In this document: positions 38,312-47,886 of the stretch, piece after piece | Layout of the letters: each line of letters opens with the position of its first letter | How positions within the stretch are numbered: position 1 is the first letter of the stretch | NCBI RefSeq assembly: GCF_004331155.1 | Contig: NZ_SJNZ01000008.1 | Coordinates: 53,372 to 117,371, forward strand | Reading direction: 5' to 3' | From: Acinetobacter terrestris | GTDB lineage: Bacteria; Pseudomonadota; Gammaproteobacteria; Pseudomonadales; Moraxellaceae | DNA: 64,000 bases | Notes under the pieces: model-generated | Databases searched by the model: none | Told to the model about the DNA's origin: nothing | What the model saw: only the letters and a program-made list of their open reading frames with translations | Translations under genes and position numbers: made by a program

Positions 38312-39567
38312 TAGCGTCCAACTCCCATATAAGCAAAGCCTTGTGCTTTAACATAATCCGGATCAAAAATATTACGGCCATCTAAAATTAAGGGATGCTG
38401 CATGGTTTGAAGCAGTCTCTTGTAATCTGGACTCCAGTATTGCTTCCATGCAGTCAGTAAACACAAGGCATGGCTGTCTTTTACAGCTTCATATTGATCG
38501 GTACAATAAATCAGGTCTTCACGATGCCCATATATTTTTTCAATTTCAGCGAGGGCTTGAGGATCATGTAATTTAACCTTGACCCCTTGTGCCCACAAGG
38601 CATTCAGCATGACGTGAATAGGCGATTGTTGAATACGAGAGGTATTTTCCTTAAATGCAGCCCCCCAAATGGCGACGGTTTTCCCGTTCAAGTCACCATG
38701 AAAATAGTTCCATAATTTTCTAAATAAAAGCTCTTTTTGCTGTTGGTTAATTTCCCAAACCTGAGCCAGTAACTGGCTTTTAACCCCAGTACCAGAAACC
38801 GTATTGGCCAAAGTCATAATATCGTGTGAGAAGTTTTCCCCACCAAAGCCGGCACTCGGATACAAATAAGAAGCACCAATACGGCTATCTGCAGCCATAC
38901 CCTGACGGACATGCTCAATATCAATGCCCAGTTTTTCTGCGACTACAGCCAAGTCGTTAATATAACTGATACGTGTTGCCAACATGCCGGAAATACTGAG
39001 CTTGGTAAATTCAGCATCTAAAACAGGCATAAACAGATACTGTTGCTGACGGGGAAATAAAGGACGTAACAATTCCCGAACCTTGTTCTGAACTTCAGAT
39101 CGCGTACAACCGACAATCAGCTGTTCAGCTTGCGTCATGCTGGGTAGCGCATTACCTTCCTGAATCATATCGGGTAAATACACCCACTCATCTTGGGCAA
39201 GAATATGCTGGAATTTCTCAGTACTGTGCAACCCCAAAGTTGAAGCATTAATCATCAACTTGGGATGAATAATGGGGCGTTGTTTGAGCTCTTTTAGAAG
39301 TTCGATGCCTTGGGCTTCTTCAGCAGGGCTTAAACTAAAAAAATAAACATCGGTATCTAAAGGAATTTCATTGAAGTTGCAATATTGAAGAAATCCATTT
39401 TTTGCTTGTTTTTCCAATAAATGCTTAACCGCTTCATCTTGTGCATAGGCCTGTTCTGACGATGTCTTTTTTAATACATCACACCAATACACCTGATGTC
39501 CACACTCTGCCAATAAAGCTGCCATTACACCGGCATAAAGGGTTTGTCCAAATACCGCAACTTTCAT
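38311..39567 (-). CDS. ugd: UDP-glucose dehydrogenase-like protein lacking the canonical catalytic Cys
   Basis: The 418-residue protein occupies the ugd position and aligns with the UDP-sugar dehydrogenase family along its length ([49 protein letters not shown]). Key residues differ. The active-site loop, normally GFGGxCFxKD, reads [10 protein letters not shown] with Asn245 in the Cys position. The N-terminal dinucleotide site reads [18 protein letters not shown] and lacks GxGxxG, and the conserved Asn after the catalytic Lys is absent. It may be inactive for oxidation, act differently or have a regulatory role. UDP-glucuronate production should be tested, not assumed. Confidence 0.85.
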   Translation of the reverse strand: MKVAVFGQTLYAGVMAALLAECGHQVYWCDVLKKTSSEQAYAQDEAVKHLLEKQAKNGFLQYCNFNEIPLDTDVYFFSLSPAEEAQGIELLKELKQRPIIHPKLMINASTLGLHSTEKFQHILAQDEWVYLPDMIQEGNALPSMTQAEQLIVGCTRSEVQNKVRELLRPLFPRQQQYLFMPVLDAEFTKLSISGMLATRISYINDLAVVAEKLGIDIEHVRQGMAADSRIGASYLYPSAGFGGENFSHDIMTLANTVSGTGVKSQLLAQVWEINQQQKELLFRKLWNYFHGDLNGKTVAIWGAAFKENTSRIQQSPIHVMLNALWAQGVKVKLHDPQALAEIEKIYGHREDLIYCTDQYEAVKDSHALCLLTAWKQYWSPDYKRLLQTMQHPLILDGRNIFDPDYVKAQGFAYMGVGR

Positions 39568-39589
39568 AAAAGCTCCTAATCTTATAATT

Positions 39590-40465
39590 TTATAGTTTTA
39601 ACTCTTTAATTAAGGCTTTAAAATCTTCACCCAATTTTGGATGAGCTACACCATAATGCAATACTGCTTTTAAATAACCGAGTTTGCTACCACAATCGAA
39701 AGTTTGACCTTTCATACGATAGGCTTCAATGCAATCTGTCTGATGTAACATTGCAATCGCATCAGTCAATTGAATTTCATTACCTGCACCTTTGGGTGTC
39801 TGCTCTAATAATTGCATAATTTTTGCAGGGAGTACGTAGCGACCAACCACTGAAAGATTAGAGGGTGCTGTTCCCACTGCAGGCTTCTCTACAATACCTT
39901 GCATGATAACGCTTTCAGCCACTGCCGGACTTTCGGCGACATCAACAATTCCGTATTGATCGACCAGATGCTCAGGTACTGCTTCAACCATAATTTGTGA
40001 AGCGCCAGTCGCTTCAAAACGCGCGATCATTTTCGCCAGGTCATTTTCAGCCTGATCATCTTTAACCAGCACATCTGGAAGTAATACAGCAAAATCTTCG
40101 TCTCCCACCACGGCTTTTGCGCACAATACCGCATGTCCTAAACCAAGTGGCTGTGGCTGACGAACACTCACAACACTGACATGTGGAGGTAAGATTTCAG
40201 TGATTTCTTTGAGCAAATCAAATTTCTTTTTATTTTCTAATGTGGTTTCAAGTTCAAAATTGCGGTCGAAATAATTTTCAATGGAAGCTTTTGAAGAATG
40301 AGTCACCAGAATAATTTGTTCAATCCCTGCCGCAACTGCCTCGCGTACTACATATTCAATGGCTGGACGGTCAACAACCGTAACCATTTCTTTGGGAATC
40401 GACTTACTGGCAGGTAAGAACCGGGTACCTAAACCTGCTACTGGGAGAATCGCTTTTTTGATCAT
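39590..40465 (-). CDS. galU: UTP-glucose-1-phosphate uridylyltransferase
   Basis: The 291-residue enzyme has the nucleotidyltransferase start KKAILPVAGLGTRFLPASKS, DRPAIEYVVREAVAAGI, PLGLGHAVLCA and LLPDVLV. It makes UDP-glucose from glucose-1-phosphate and UTP. The ATG at 40465 has AGG seven bases before it; another ATG two codons upstream is too close to that site. It sits between the membrane dehydratase and ugd in the K-locus order. Confidence 0.97.
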   Translation of the reverse strand: MIKKAILPVAGLGTRFLPASKSIPKEMVTVVDRPAIEYVVREAVAAGIEQIILVTHSSKASIENYFDRNFELETTLENKKKFDLLKEITEILPPHVSVVSVRQPQPLGLGHAVLCAKAVVGDEDFAVLLPDVLVKDDQAENDLAKMIARFEATGASQIMVEAVPEHLVDQYGIVDVAESPAVAESVIMQGIVEKPAVGTAPSNLSVVGRYVLPAKIMQLLEQTPKGAGNEIQLTDAIAMLHQTDCIEAYRMKGQTFDCGSKLGYLKAVLHYGVAHPKLGEDFKALIKELKL

Positions 40466-40480
40466 TAGCATACCTAAATA

Positions 40481-42355
40481 TTAATTTACTTTAATTTCTT
40501 TGCCACGTTGATAGCCATCAACATAATGCTCTAACTGGATCAAAGCCCAATTTACATCCTCTTCAATGGCTGTCAGCGTATTCATTTTTTCAAAAATTTT
40601 AATCAGCTCATCCAGAGGATAATGCTTTTCGAAAGATCTTAAAATACGAGTATGTTGTGTAATTTCAGTATCTTCATGATCAATGAGTAACTCTTCGTAC
40701 AGTTTTTCACCAGGACGTAAGCCGGAGTATTGAATTTCAATATCTCCCTGCTGCGAATCTGCTTCTCGAACGGTCAACCCACTCAAGGCAATCATTTGTC
40801 GCGCCAAATCCTGAATACGAACCGGTTCCCCCATGTCTAACAGAAAAACATCACCGCCTTGTCCCAAAGCACCGGCCTGAATCACCAGCTGTGATGCTTC
40901 CGGAATAGTCATGAAGTATCGGGTTACATCGGGATGGGTTACCGTGATTGGACCGCCTTTAGCAATTTGCTGCTTAAACAAAGGAACCACTGAGCCCGAT
41001 GAACCTAAAACATTACCAAAACGGACAATACTGACTTGGGTCTGGTTTTGTGCTTCAGCCATGGCTTGACAGTATAATTCTGCCATACGTTTTGAGGCAC
41101 CCATCACATTGGTCGGACGTACTGCTTTATCTGTTGAAATTAAAACAAAAGTTTCAACCCCTTTTTTTACCGCAGCATTCAAGCTAAATGCAGTACCAAT
41201 CGAATTATTTTTGAGTCCCGCAAGTGGATTACACTCAACCAAAGGTACATGCTTATATGCGGCAGCATGATAAATTGTTTGTACTTGATATTGTTCAATC
41301 ACCCGTTCTAATTTTGCTTGGTCCAGCACAGTTCCCAAAATAGGAATAATCTCAATATCGGTATTTAAATTCAGCTCTTTATCGATACCATATAACGCAA
41401 ATTCTGTAAGTTCATAAATCACTAATTTTTGAGGCTTATTTTTAATAATTTGTCGGCAAAGTTCTGAACCAATTGAACCGCCCGCACCCGTCACCATCAC
41501 GACTTTATTCAGGATATTTTTAGCCAATAATTCTTGAATAGGCGGGATGGGATCGCGACCTAACAAATCAATGATATCTACTTCCTTGATGTCTGAAACG
41601 CGAATTTCCCCATCCACCAATCGGGTTAAACCTGGGATTTCAGTAATTTTAAGATGTGCAGGCTCTAAAAACTTGAGTATTTCACTTTTACGTACACGTC
41701 CTACAGAAGGCAGTGCAATCAGTATTTCATCTACCTGTTGTTTTGCAAATAAATTTAAAGCATGGGCAGGATGATAAACTTTTAATCCGCCAATTATTTG
41801 ACTCGACAATGAAATATCATCATCAATAAAAAATACCGGTAAATGTTCATCGGACCTGTAGAGTGTAGCTGCCACCTGTTGACCGGCATATCCGGCACCA
41901 TAAATTGCAACACGTTTACGCGGAATATCGGACTGTAAATAAGACTTCACCACCGCTCGAATCATGCCGCGACTTACCCAGATCCAGCTAAACATCAAGA
42001 AACCAAACATCAAGGGAATAGATGTTGGAATAAAAGCATCGGTCGAATATGCCATTGCGTATAGACCCACAACCGTTAAGGCAGTTGCAAGTGCTAATTT
42101 AGCAATGAATACCTCATTGAAGCTACGGACAATAAAAAGATAAACACCACAAACCAGTAATGAACAAACTGCCAAAACACTGACCCATAAAGAGCCAAAA
42201 GCCAAGTTGGGAACAACCTCTGCACCAAGGTTAAACTGACGAATAGCATAACAAAGCCAGATAAGAACAGGAAAAACCAAAAAGTCTAAAACGATTAAAA
42301 AGCTTTGTTTCTTGTGTCTTGATGCTGTAGCGAATGGAACAATAATTGATTTCAC
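40481..42355 (-). CDS. Membrane-bound UDP-GlcNAc 4,6-dehydratase (PglF/CapD type)
   Basis: The 624-residue protein has four N-terminal membrane helices (about 20-130), a first Rossmann-like CoA/NAD fold (RVAIYGAGYAGQQVAATLY) and a C-terminal SDR domain (VMVTGAGGSIGSELCRQI, YHAAAYKHVPLVE, STDKAVRPTNVMGASKR). The Tyr of the usual YxxxK is Met (MGASK), as in PglF and related 4,6-dehydratases. It should convert UDP-GlcNAc to the 4-keto-6-deoxy sugar, the first step to QuiNAc4N (bacillosamine-type) sugars. The aminotransferase upstream on the same strand fits the next step. Similar genes are called gdr or weeK in Acinetobacter. Confidence 0.9.
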   Translation of the reverse strand: MKSIIVPFATASRHKKQSFLIVLDFLVFPVLIWLCYAIRQFNLGAEVVPNLAFGSLWVSVLAVCSLLVCGVYLFIVRSFNEVFIAKLALATALTVVGLYAMAYSTDAFIPTSIPLMFGFLMFSWIWVSRGMIRAVVKSYLQSDIPRKRVAIYGAGYAGQQVAATLYRSDEHLPVFFIDDDISLSSQIIGGLKVYHPAHALNLFAKQQVDEILIALPSVGRVRKSEILKFLEPAHLKITEIPGLTRLVDGEIRVSDIKEVDIIDLLGRDPIPPIQELLAKNILNKVVMVTGAGGSIGSELCRQIIKNKPQKLVIYELTEFALYGIDKELNLNTDIEIIPILGTVLDQAKLERVIEQYQVQTIYHAAAYKHVPLVECNPLAGLKNNSIGTAFSLNAAVKKGVETFVLISTDKAVRPTNVMGASKRMAELYCQAMAEAQNQTQVSIVRFGNVLGSSGSVVPLFKQQIAKGGPITVTHPDVTRYFMTIPEASQLVIQAGALGQGGDVFLLDMGEPVRIQDLARQMIALSGLTVREADSQQGDIEIQYSGLRPGEKLYEELLIDHEDTEITQHTRILRSFEKHYPLDELIKIFEKMNTLTAIEEDVNWALIQLEHYVDGYQRGKEIKVN

Positions 42356-42492
42356 TGGAAAGGCTTCTTTTTCAATTCGATTATTTTATATAGATTAGAT
42401 ATCTCTTGATTTAATCTAGATCCCCACATTGACTGCACATATTTCATAATGTGGAACACATAATTTTATGCTCCACACTACTCAATACGCTA

Positions 42493-43662
42493 TTAAAGCT
42501 GGCTAATCACATGCTGGATACCCGCTACAGTCTTATTCATGCTTTCTTGACTTAAAGTAGGATGGACCAAAAACATCAGACTGGTTTCACCGAGTTTTTG
42601 CGCATTTGGCAAACGCTGTGCCGGACGCCATGGCGTGCCATCAAACGCGTGCTCGAGATAGACTTCTGAACAGGAACCGCTAAAACAAGGCACATTCAGC
42701 GCATTGATGTCCTGCATGATCCGGTCACGTGACCAGCCTTCAGGCAGCTTTTCGGTATTGACCTGTACATAGCATTTATACGCTGCATGTACATAATCTG
42801 CAGATGGTCGATGCACGGTAAAATATGGACTGCTTTCAAATACGGTTAAAACTTTTTCCATATTTTCCGTACGTTTTTGAGTCCATTCTGGCATTTTTTT
42901 AAGCTGAATACGGCCAATGACGGCCTGCATTTCCATCATGCGCCAGTTGGTACCAAATGAATCATGCAACCAACGGAACCCCGGTGGATGTTGCTTGTTA
43001 TAGATGCTATCAAAATTTTTACCATGGTCTTTATAGGACCACATTTTTTTCCATAGTGTTTCATCATTGGTGGTGACCATACCGCCTTCACCGCCAGTGC
43101 TCATGATCTTGTCCTGGCAGAATGACCAGGCAGCAATATGACCAATGGAGCCAGCAGATTTACCTTTGTACATTGCACCATGCGCCTGCGCACAGTCTTC
43201 AATCACGTACAAGCCTTTATCACGAGCCAATTGCATGATCGGATCCATATCACACATCCAGCCTGCCAAATGCACACAAATGATGGCTTTGGTATTTGGT
43301 GTGATGACTGCTTCAATAGTGCGACGCGAAATATTTTGAGAATCCAGTTCGACATCGGCAAAGATTGGATTTGCACCTGCTGTGACAATTGAACTGGCAG
43401 AAGCTAAAAAAGTACGGGAAGTGACAATCACGTCATCCCCTGCTGCAATGCCCAATGCCTTAAGCGCGACATCTAAAGCAACTGTACCGTTGGCAAGTGC
43501 TACTGCATATTGAGTTCCCGCAAACTGTGCAAATTCTTTTTCGAATTCACGGCATTCTTGTCCCGTCCAGTAATTGACTTTGTTGGAAAGCAAGACTTGC
43601 GATACGGCATTAGCTTCTTCTTGACTAAAGCTTGGCCATGGTTCAAATGCAGTGTTTAACAT
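42493..43662 (-). CDS. DegT/DnrJ/EryC1/StrS-family sugar aminotransferase
   Basis: The 389-residue PLP enzyme has the sugar aminotransferase motifs: NGTVALDVALKAL, Asp156 in VIEDCAQAHGA, and the PLP lysine Lys185 in SFCQDKIMSTGGEGGM. It probably transfers an amino group to C4 of the UDP-4-keto-6-deoxy sugar from the neighbouring dehydratase, giving UDP-QuiNAc4N as PglE does; this step is inferred from context. It is flanked by the dehydratase gene and an ATP-grasp gene on the same strand. Confidence 0.92.
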   Translation of the reverse strand: MLNTAFEPWPSFSQEEANAVSQVLLSNKVNYWTGQECREFEKEFAQFAGTQYAVALANGTVALDVALKALGIAAGDDVIVTSRTFLASASSIVTAGANPIFADVELDSQNISRRTIEAVITPNTKAIICVHLAGWMCDMDPIMQLARDKGLYVIEDCAQAHGAMYKGKSAGSIGHIAAWSFCQDKIMSTGGEGGMVTTNDETLWKKMWSYKDHGKNFDSIYNKQHPPGFRWLHDSFGTNWRMMEMQAVIGRIQLKKMPEWTQKRTENMEKVLTVFESSPYFTVHRPSADYVHAAYKCYVQVNTEKLPEGWSRDRIMQDINALNVPCFSGSCSEVYLEHAFDGTPWRPAQRLPNAQKLGETSLMFLVHPTLSQESMNKTVAGIQHVISQL

Positions 43663-43677
43663 ATTTTTTGCCTTAAA

Positions 43678-44685
43678 TTAAATACGGATGAGGCGATCGC
43701 ATTTAGAAAATACGAGACCATCTTGATATTGATTGAATGTAATATCTAGTTTTTCATTCGATAACCAAGCTAAATAAGCTTGAATCGTATTCATCCCTGC
43801 TTCATGTGAGAAAGGATATCCTCCACCAAATCTTGGATTACACTCTAAAACATATAACTCATCATTGTGTTCAAAGACATCACAATCCAAATTACCAATA
43901 TGTTTTAAATTAACCGCAATTTTTTCTCCCACATCTGAAAAACGTTGATCAATAATAGAAATAGCTTTATCTGTTTCACCTGCCCGCATAGATAATTTCT
44001 TACGAACTACTGTAGTAAAGTATTCTTGATCCAAGTTATTCACAATATCCATACCATATTCTGGTCCATTCAACTTTTGCTGAATTAATATGGCAGCGTT
44101 TAATTCGTTCTTGCTTGCTTCAAACAAAATCGTTTTTTTCAACTTAATCGTTAATAACTTATACGCTAATTCAAACTCTTCTAGACTTTCTGGAAATTCA
44201 ATTCCAATAGAAGCACTGCCCCACCGTGGTTTTAATACGAGAGGGAAAGTCAATTGACCTGATTTAATTGCCTGTAATGCTTCATCATAATTGGTAAAGG
44301 TTAGTGGTGTATTTAAACCAATAGATACTAAGAAATCACGTGTTTTAATTTTATCAAAACAAATATCAATCACTGAGCTATCTGAAACCATCACTTGTGC
44401 ACCAAGATCAGCAAAGGTTTGTTTATGGCGAGCGAGAATAGGTAACTCAAGGTCATTTAAAGAGATAATTGCTTTAACCTGATATTCTTTCACAATACTA
44501 ATTAATTTTGGAATGTAGTCCTCACTATAAATAGAAGGAACAATCAAACTGATATCTGCATCAGACATTGCTGGAGCCAGCTGGCTCATATCGGTAGCCA
44601 AGACTTCACCTTGACCATTTAATACTTGTTTACAATAATTAATGAGATAATTACGACGTCCGGCGCATGTAAATAAAATATTCAT
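43678..44685 (-). CDS. ATP-grasp ligase of the capsule amino-sugar module
   Basis: The 335-residue protein has a preATP-grasp start (MNILFTCAGRRNYLINYCKQ) and a carbamoyl-phosphate-synthase-like ATP-grasp domain: KIKTRDFLVSIGLNTP, FPLVLKPRWGSASIG, LIQQKLNGPEYGMDIV and the metal-site region YVLECNPRFGGGYPFSHEAG. Such enzymes form amide or peptide-like bonds through an acyl phosphate. Between an aminotransferase and a PLP enzyme, it may attach an amino or hydroxy acid to the 4-amino group of the sugar. The acceptor and acid are unknown; this is inference. Confidence 0.8.
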   Translation of the reverse strand: MNILFTCAGRRNYLINYCKQVLNGQGEVLATDMSQLAPAMSDADISLIVPSIYSEDYIPKLISIVKEYQVKAIISLNDLELPILARHKQTFADLGAQVMVSDSSVIDICFDKIKTRDFLVSIGLNTPLTFTNYDEALQAIKSGQLTFPLVLKPRWGSASIGIEFPESLEEFELAYKLLTIKLKKTILFEASKNELNAAILIQQKLNGPEYGMDIVNNLDQEYFTTVVRKKLSMRAGETDKAISIIDQRFSDVGEKIAVNLKHIGNLDCDVFEHNDELYVLECNPRFGGGYPFSHEAGMNTIQAYLAWLSNEKLDITFNQYQDGLVFSKCDRLIRI

Positions 44686-44693
44686 AAGTTGAT

Positions 44694-45581
44694 TTAAGCC
44701 AAAAAATTAAAAATTCCACCAGTATGCCAAAATACAATATTACCTTGCAGATTGTGCTTTAAAATATACTGCTGCATACCCCAAAATGCTTTACCACTAT
44801 ATGTGGTATCTAAAGCAAAGCCATAATCACGAATTGAATCATCTGATAATTTTTTCAATTCATCATTATATTGTTCATAACCACCACACAAGTAATCATC
44901 TAAGACAATAGTTTCATGTTGTTTCGCAATAGAAAAATTATCACAAAGCTTATTATAAAAATTAGATACATGTTCTTGTGCAGATTGCTGATTTCTTGCA
45001 ACGGATACGCCAATAACTTTACAAGGCATATTTTTCTGCGATAAACCTGCCATGATTCCTGCTTGGGTAGAACCGGTACCACAGGCAACAAATAAATAAT
45101 TTATTGCTAATTGCGGATCCAGTTGAATAACAGCATCAATATAAGCTTTACCGCCTTGAAGATTATGACCACCACCCCACAAATAATAAGGTTTTAGGCC
45201 TATGTCCTGATATTGCTGCATCGATTGATCCATCATTGGACCAATATCTACAGGTTGTTCAACAAAAATAATCTTCGCACCTGACATTCGCATTATTTTT
45301 GCATTGCCAGATTCTTTTAAAAAATCTTCTTTATCACCATGTAGTACTAACGTACATTGCAAATGATGTTGCGCGCAAAAAACAGCTGTTGCTCGGCAAT
45401 GGTTTGACTGAATACCACCCGTCGTTACTACAGCATTATATGAATCATCTAGAATTTCTTGGCCAATACTATCAAGTTTGCGACCTTTATTACCGCCACC
45501 TAAAAATGGATATAAATCATCACGGATAACAGTAATTTTTTGATTAATCTCTGCTTGATAGATTTTTTGATAGATAATCAT
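44694..45581 (-). CDS. PLP-dependent D-cysteine desulfhydrase / ACC deaminase-like protein
   Basis: The 295-residue protein is a fold type II PLP enzyme of the ACC deaminase family: the PLP lysine lies in GGGNKGRKLDSIG (Lys at about 32), the Ser/Asn phosphate and substrate loop is TTGGIQSNHCRATA, and the glycine loop is VACGTGSTQAGIMAG. Members break down D-cysteine or ACC, and related enzymes make 2,3-diaminopropionate or racemise amino acids. In a capsule cluster a role in supplying an amino acid for the ATP-grasp ligase is plausible but unproven. It overlaps the GNAT gene by four bases. Confidence 0.82.
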   Translation of the reverse strand: MIIYQKIYQAEINQKITVIRDDLYPFLGGGNKGRKLDSIGQEILDDSYNAVVTTGGIQSNHCRATAVFCAQHHLQCTLVLHGDKEDFLKESGNAKIMRMSGAKIIFVEQPVDIGPMMDQSMQQYQDIGLKPYYLWGGGHNLQGGKAYIDAVIQLDPQLAINYLFVACGTGSTQAGIMAGLSQKNMPCKVIGVSVARNQQSAQEHVSNFYNKLCDNFSIAKQHETIVLDDYLCGGYEQYNDELKKLSDDSIRDYGFALDTTYSGKAFWGMQQYILKHNLQGNIVFWHTGGIFNFLA

Positions 45582-46129
45582 AAAAGTATAATCTCTTTGC
45601 TTTCATAACTTACTTGATGCTGAAATAAATTTTGATCAAGATCATCTATTAAGCAGCCATAATAATAACGATCTATAAGATTATTCTCTCTTTTAGTTTC
45701 ACAACGTAAAATACCTTCTTTCTTAAAACCGATTTTTTCATATAAGTTTTGAGATGCAAAATTATCTGAATCAATGTAAGCATAAACTTTATTTATTTTT
45801 AGAATTTCAAAAGCATACATACATTGTAAAAATAATGTTTTTTTACCTAGGCCTTTTGCTTTAATGTCAGGGGCAACAAAAATATAAGATTCCATTTTCA
45901 AAGTATCAGCATCGAGTCCGGTTAAACCAGACATGGTTAATACTTCTCCATCTGATGTCTCGAAAACAAAATCTTCGCGTTTACTATTGTTTTTATTAAC
46001 ATTAAACCACTGAATGGTATTTTCTAGTAAAATAGGTGGTTTGAAATGCATGGTGGAATAAATCCGCGCATCATTCATCCATTTTACCCGGAAAGGTAAA
46101 TCTTTTTCATCTAATAAACGCAATTTCAT
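45578..46129 (-). CDS. GNAT-family N-acetyltransferase
   Basis: The 183-residue protein matches the GNAT fold of the RimJ/PseH-like branch: MKLRLLDEKDLPFRVKWMND, the acetyl-CoA loop KAKGLGKKTLFLQCMYAF and the late SQNLYEKIGFKKEGIL. It probably acylates a sugar amino group or the amino acid attached to it. It overlaps the PLP gene and the sugar transferase gene by four bases each, so all three are translationally coupled, tying the acyltransferase to the same sugar. Confidence 0.85.
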   Translation of the reverse strand: MKLRLLDEKDLPFRVKWMNDARIYSTMHFKPPILLENTIQWFNVNKNNSKREDFVFETSDGEVLTMSGLTGLDADTLKMESYIFVAPDIKAKGLGKKTLFLQCMYAFEILKINKVYAYIDSDNFASQNLYEKIGFKKEGILRCETKRENNLIDRYYYGCLIDDLDQNLFQHQVSYESKEIILL

Positions 46130-46740
46130 TTTATAGCTCGTTCAATATCTAAAGGCTTACCTATTGCACCAGGAATAACAGCAATATCTTTTCGTTGAAT
46201 CACGTTTTTAATAGTTAACAAAACAATTTTAATATCTTTAATTAGACTGATACTTTCTACATATTGCGCATCAAGTTCTAAACGACTATCCCAATCTAAG
46301 AAATTGCGACCATTAACTTGAGCTAGTCCAGTAATACCCGGCCTTACGTTATGACGTGTCGCTTCACGTTGATCATAATAAGGTAAGTAACGCACTAGCA
46401 ATGGTCTAGGTCCTATTAAAGACATATCACCTTTAATGACATTGATCAGCTGCGGAATTTCATCTAGGGAAGTCTTGCGAATAAAAGCACCTGCTTTTGT
46501 TAGACGTTCCGCATCAGATAATAAACTTCCCGACTCATCTTTTGCATCGCTCATCGTTTTAAATTTTATAATTTTAAAGATTTTCTCATCTTTTCCTGGC
46601 CGTAATTGGAAAAAAAATGGTGTTCCTTTATTCTGCCACCCAAGTAAAACCATTATACAAATAAAGATCGGAATCAGCGTAATAAAGGTTATTATGGAGA
46701 TCAAAAAATCAAAAAATCTTTTAAAAAAAAGCTTATACAT
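46126..46740 (-). CDS. Initiating sugar-phosphate transferase (PglC-like)
   Basis: The 204-residue protein is a small bacterial sugar transferase. It has one N-terminal membrane segment (FFDFLISIITFITLIPIFIC), FQLRPGKDEKIFKIIKFKTM, the catalytic region RKTSLDEIPQLINVIKGDMS and LIGPRPLLV, and NVRPGITGLAQVNGRN. It transfers the first sugar phosphate to undecaprenyl phosphate. The lack of a large N-terminal membrane domain places it in the PglC group, which prefers UDP-diNAcBac or QuiNAc4NAc-type sugars, in keeping with the adjacent dehydratase and aminotransferase. Acinetobacter K loci call this class itr. Confidence 0.92.
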   Translation of the reverse strand: MYKLFFKRFFDFLISIITFITLIPIFICIMVLLGWQNKGTPFFFQLRPGKDEKIFKIIKFKTMSDAKDESGSLLSDAERLTKAGAFIRKTSLDEIPQLINVIKGDMSLIGPRPLLVRYLPYYDQREATRHNVRPGITGLAQVNGRNFLDWDSRLELDAQYVESISLIKDIKIVLLTIKNVIQRKDIAVIPGAIGKPLDIERAIK

Positions 46741-46743
46741 ACG

Positions 46744-47886
46744 TTAACCTAATAGAATTTCAATCAAAGACTGATTAACTTTATTCGCATCAAATTTTTT
46801 TCGAGCAAGTTGGTAACCTTCTAAACCCATCGAGGATAAATACTTAGGATTTTCAATAAAAAAAATCATCTTTTCAGCTAAAGCTTGCGGATTCCACTTA
46901 TCAACAATAAAACCATTTACACCATGTTGTACTGTTTCGCGACAGCCAGGAACATCAGTCGTAATCACAGCACGACCAATCGCCATAGCTTCTTGAGTAC
47001 TTCTAGGAATACCTTCACGATAAGATGGCAAAACAAATACATCACTTTTTGCAATCCAATCTTTGACATTGGATACGTAACCTGGATAATCAATAACCCC
47101 TGTAGCAATCAGTTGATCTAAATCATTTTGTTTGAGTGCACCCATATTAGCATTGTCTATAGCACCTAACACAGTAAAGCTTGTCTGAGGATATTTAGCC
47201 TTCACAATTGTTGCCGCTGCCACAAAATCATGAATCCCTTTTTCTTTTAAGAGACGACCAATAAATAAAAAGTTGAGTCCCTGACTAAAATCCCGCTCTT
47301 GAATCGCACTATAAGGATAGCTTTCAAGGTTTAAACCTATAGGACCCAAAACAACCACCTCTTTAACATTAATATTATATCGATCAATTAAATCTTTAGG
47401 ATCATCGGGATTTAAAAACAAAATTTTATCGAGTTTGGGTAAACTTAACTTATATAGAAAGACTTGTATCACTTTAATTAACTTAGTTTTTTTCGCCAAG
47501 CCTTCAGGTTGATCGGTAAAGGGATAACCTAACCCCTCAAGCATACCTATTATGCGTGGCACTTTTGCAATTCTGGCTGCTAATGTCCCAAAAATTACTG
47601 GCTTAGCAAAAAAAGAAAATACAATATCTGGATCAATATGCTTAATTTTATTAGCTAAAATATATGTCTGCTTAATATCCGCCAGTGGATTTAAACCACC
47701 ACGATTTAAATGATAAATTATAGGAATAACACCTAAACTTTCAACACGCTTTAGTTCTGACTCATCCCTATATTGTGAAATAAAGGCGTAAACTATATGA
47801 CCATTTTTTTTTAAGGACATAATAAGATCTTTACGAAAGCCTAAAAAACTAGATGCAACTGTACCTAATAAAACTATAGTACTCAT
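46744..47886 (-). CDS. GT4-family glycosyltransferase (PglA-like)
   Basis: The 380-residue GT-B enzyme has the family 4 motifs: LNFLFIGRLLKEKGIHDFV and the PSYREGIPRSTQEAMAIG nucleotide-sugar site with GRAVITTDVPGCRETV behind it. Its N-terminus (MSTIVLLGTVASSFLGFRKD) resembles PglA, which adds the second sugar to the lipid-linked diamino sugar. It lies four bases from the initiating transferase gene, so it likely adds sugar two of the repeat unit. Confidence 0.9.
   Translation of the reverse strand: MSTIVLLGTVASSFLGFRKDLIMSLKKNGHIVYAFISQYRDESELKRVESLGVIPIIYHLNRGGLNPLADIKQTYILANKIKHIDPDIVFSFFAKPVIFGTLAARIAKVPRIIGMLEGLGYPFTDQPEGLAKKTKLIKVIQVFLYKLSLPKLDKILFLNPDDPKDLIDRYNINVKEVVVLGPIGLNLESYPYSAIQERDFSQGLNFLFIGRLLKEKGIHDFVAAATIVKAKYPQTSFTVLGAIDNANMGALKQNDLDQLIATGVIDYPGYVSNVKDWIAKSDVFVLPSYREGIPRSTQEAMAIGRAVITTDVPGCRETVQHGVNGFIVDKWNPQALAEKMIFFIENPKYLSSMGLEGYQLARKKFDANKVNQSLIEILLG

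Noticed and set aside
42423..42453. Inverted repeat CCACATT/AATGTGG upstream of the 4,6-dehydratase as a terminator.
   Set aside because: The stem has only seven pairs, a wide loop and no T-run, so it is noted but not called.
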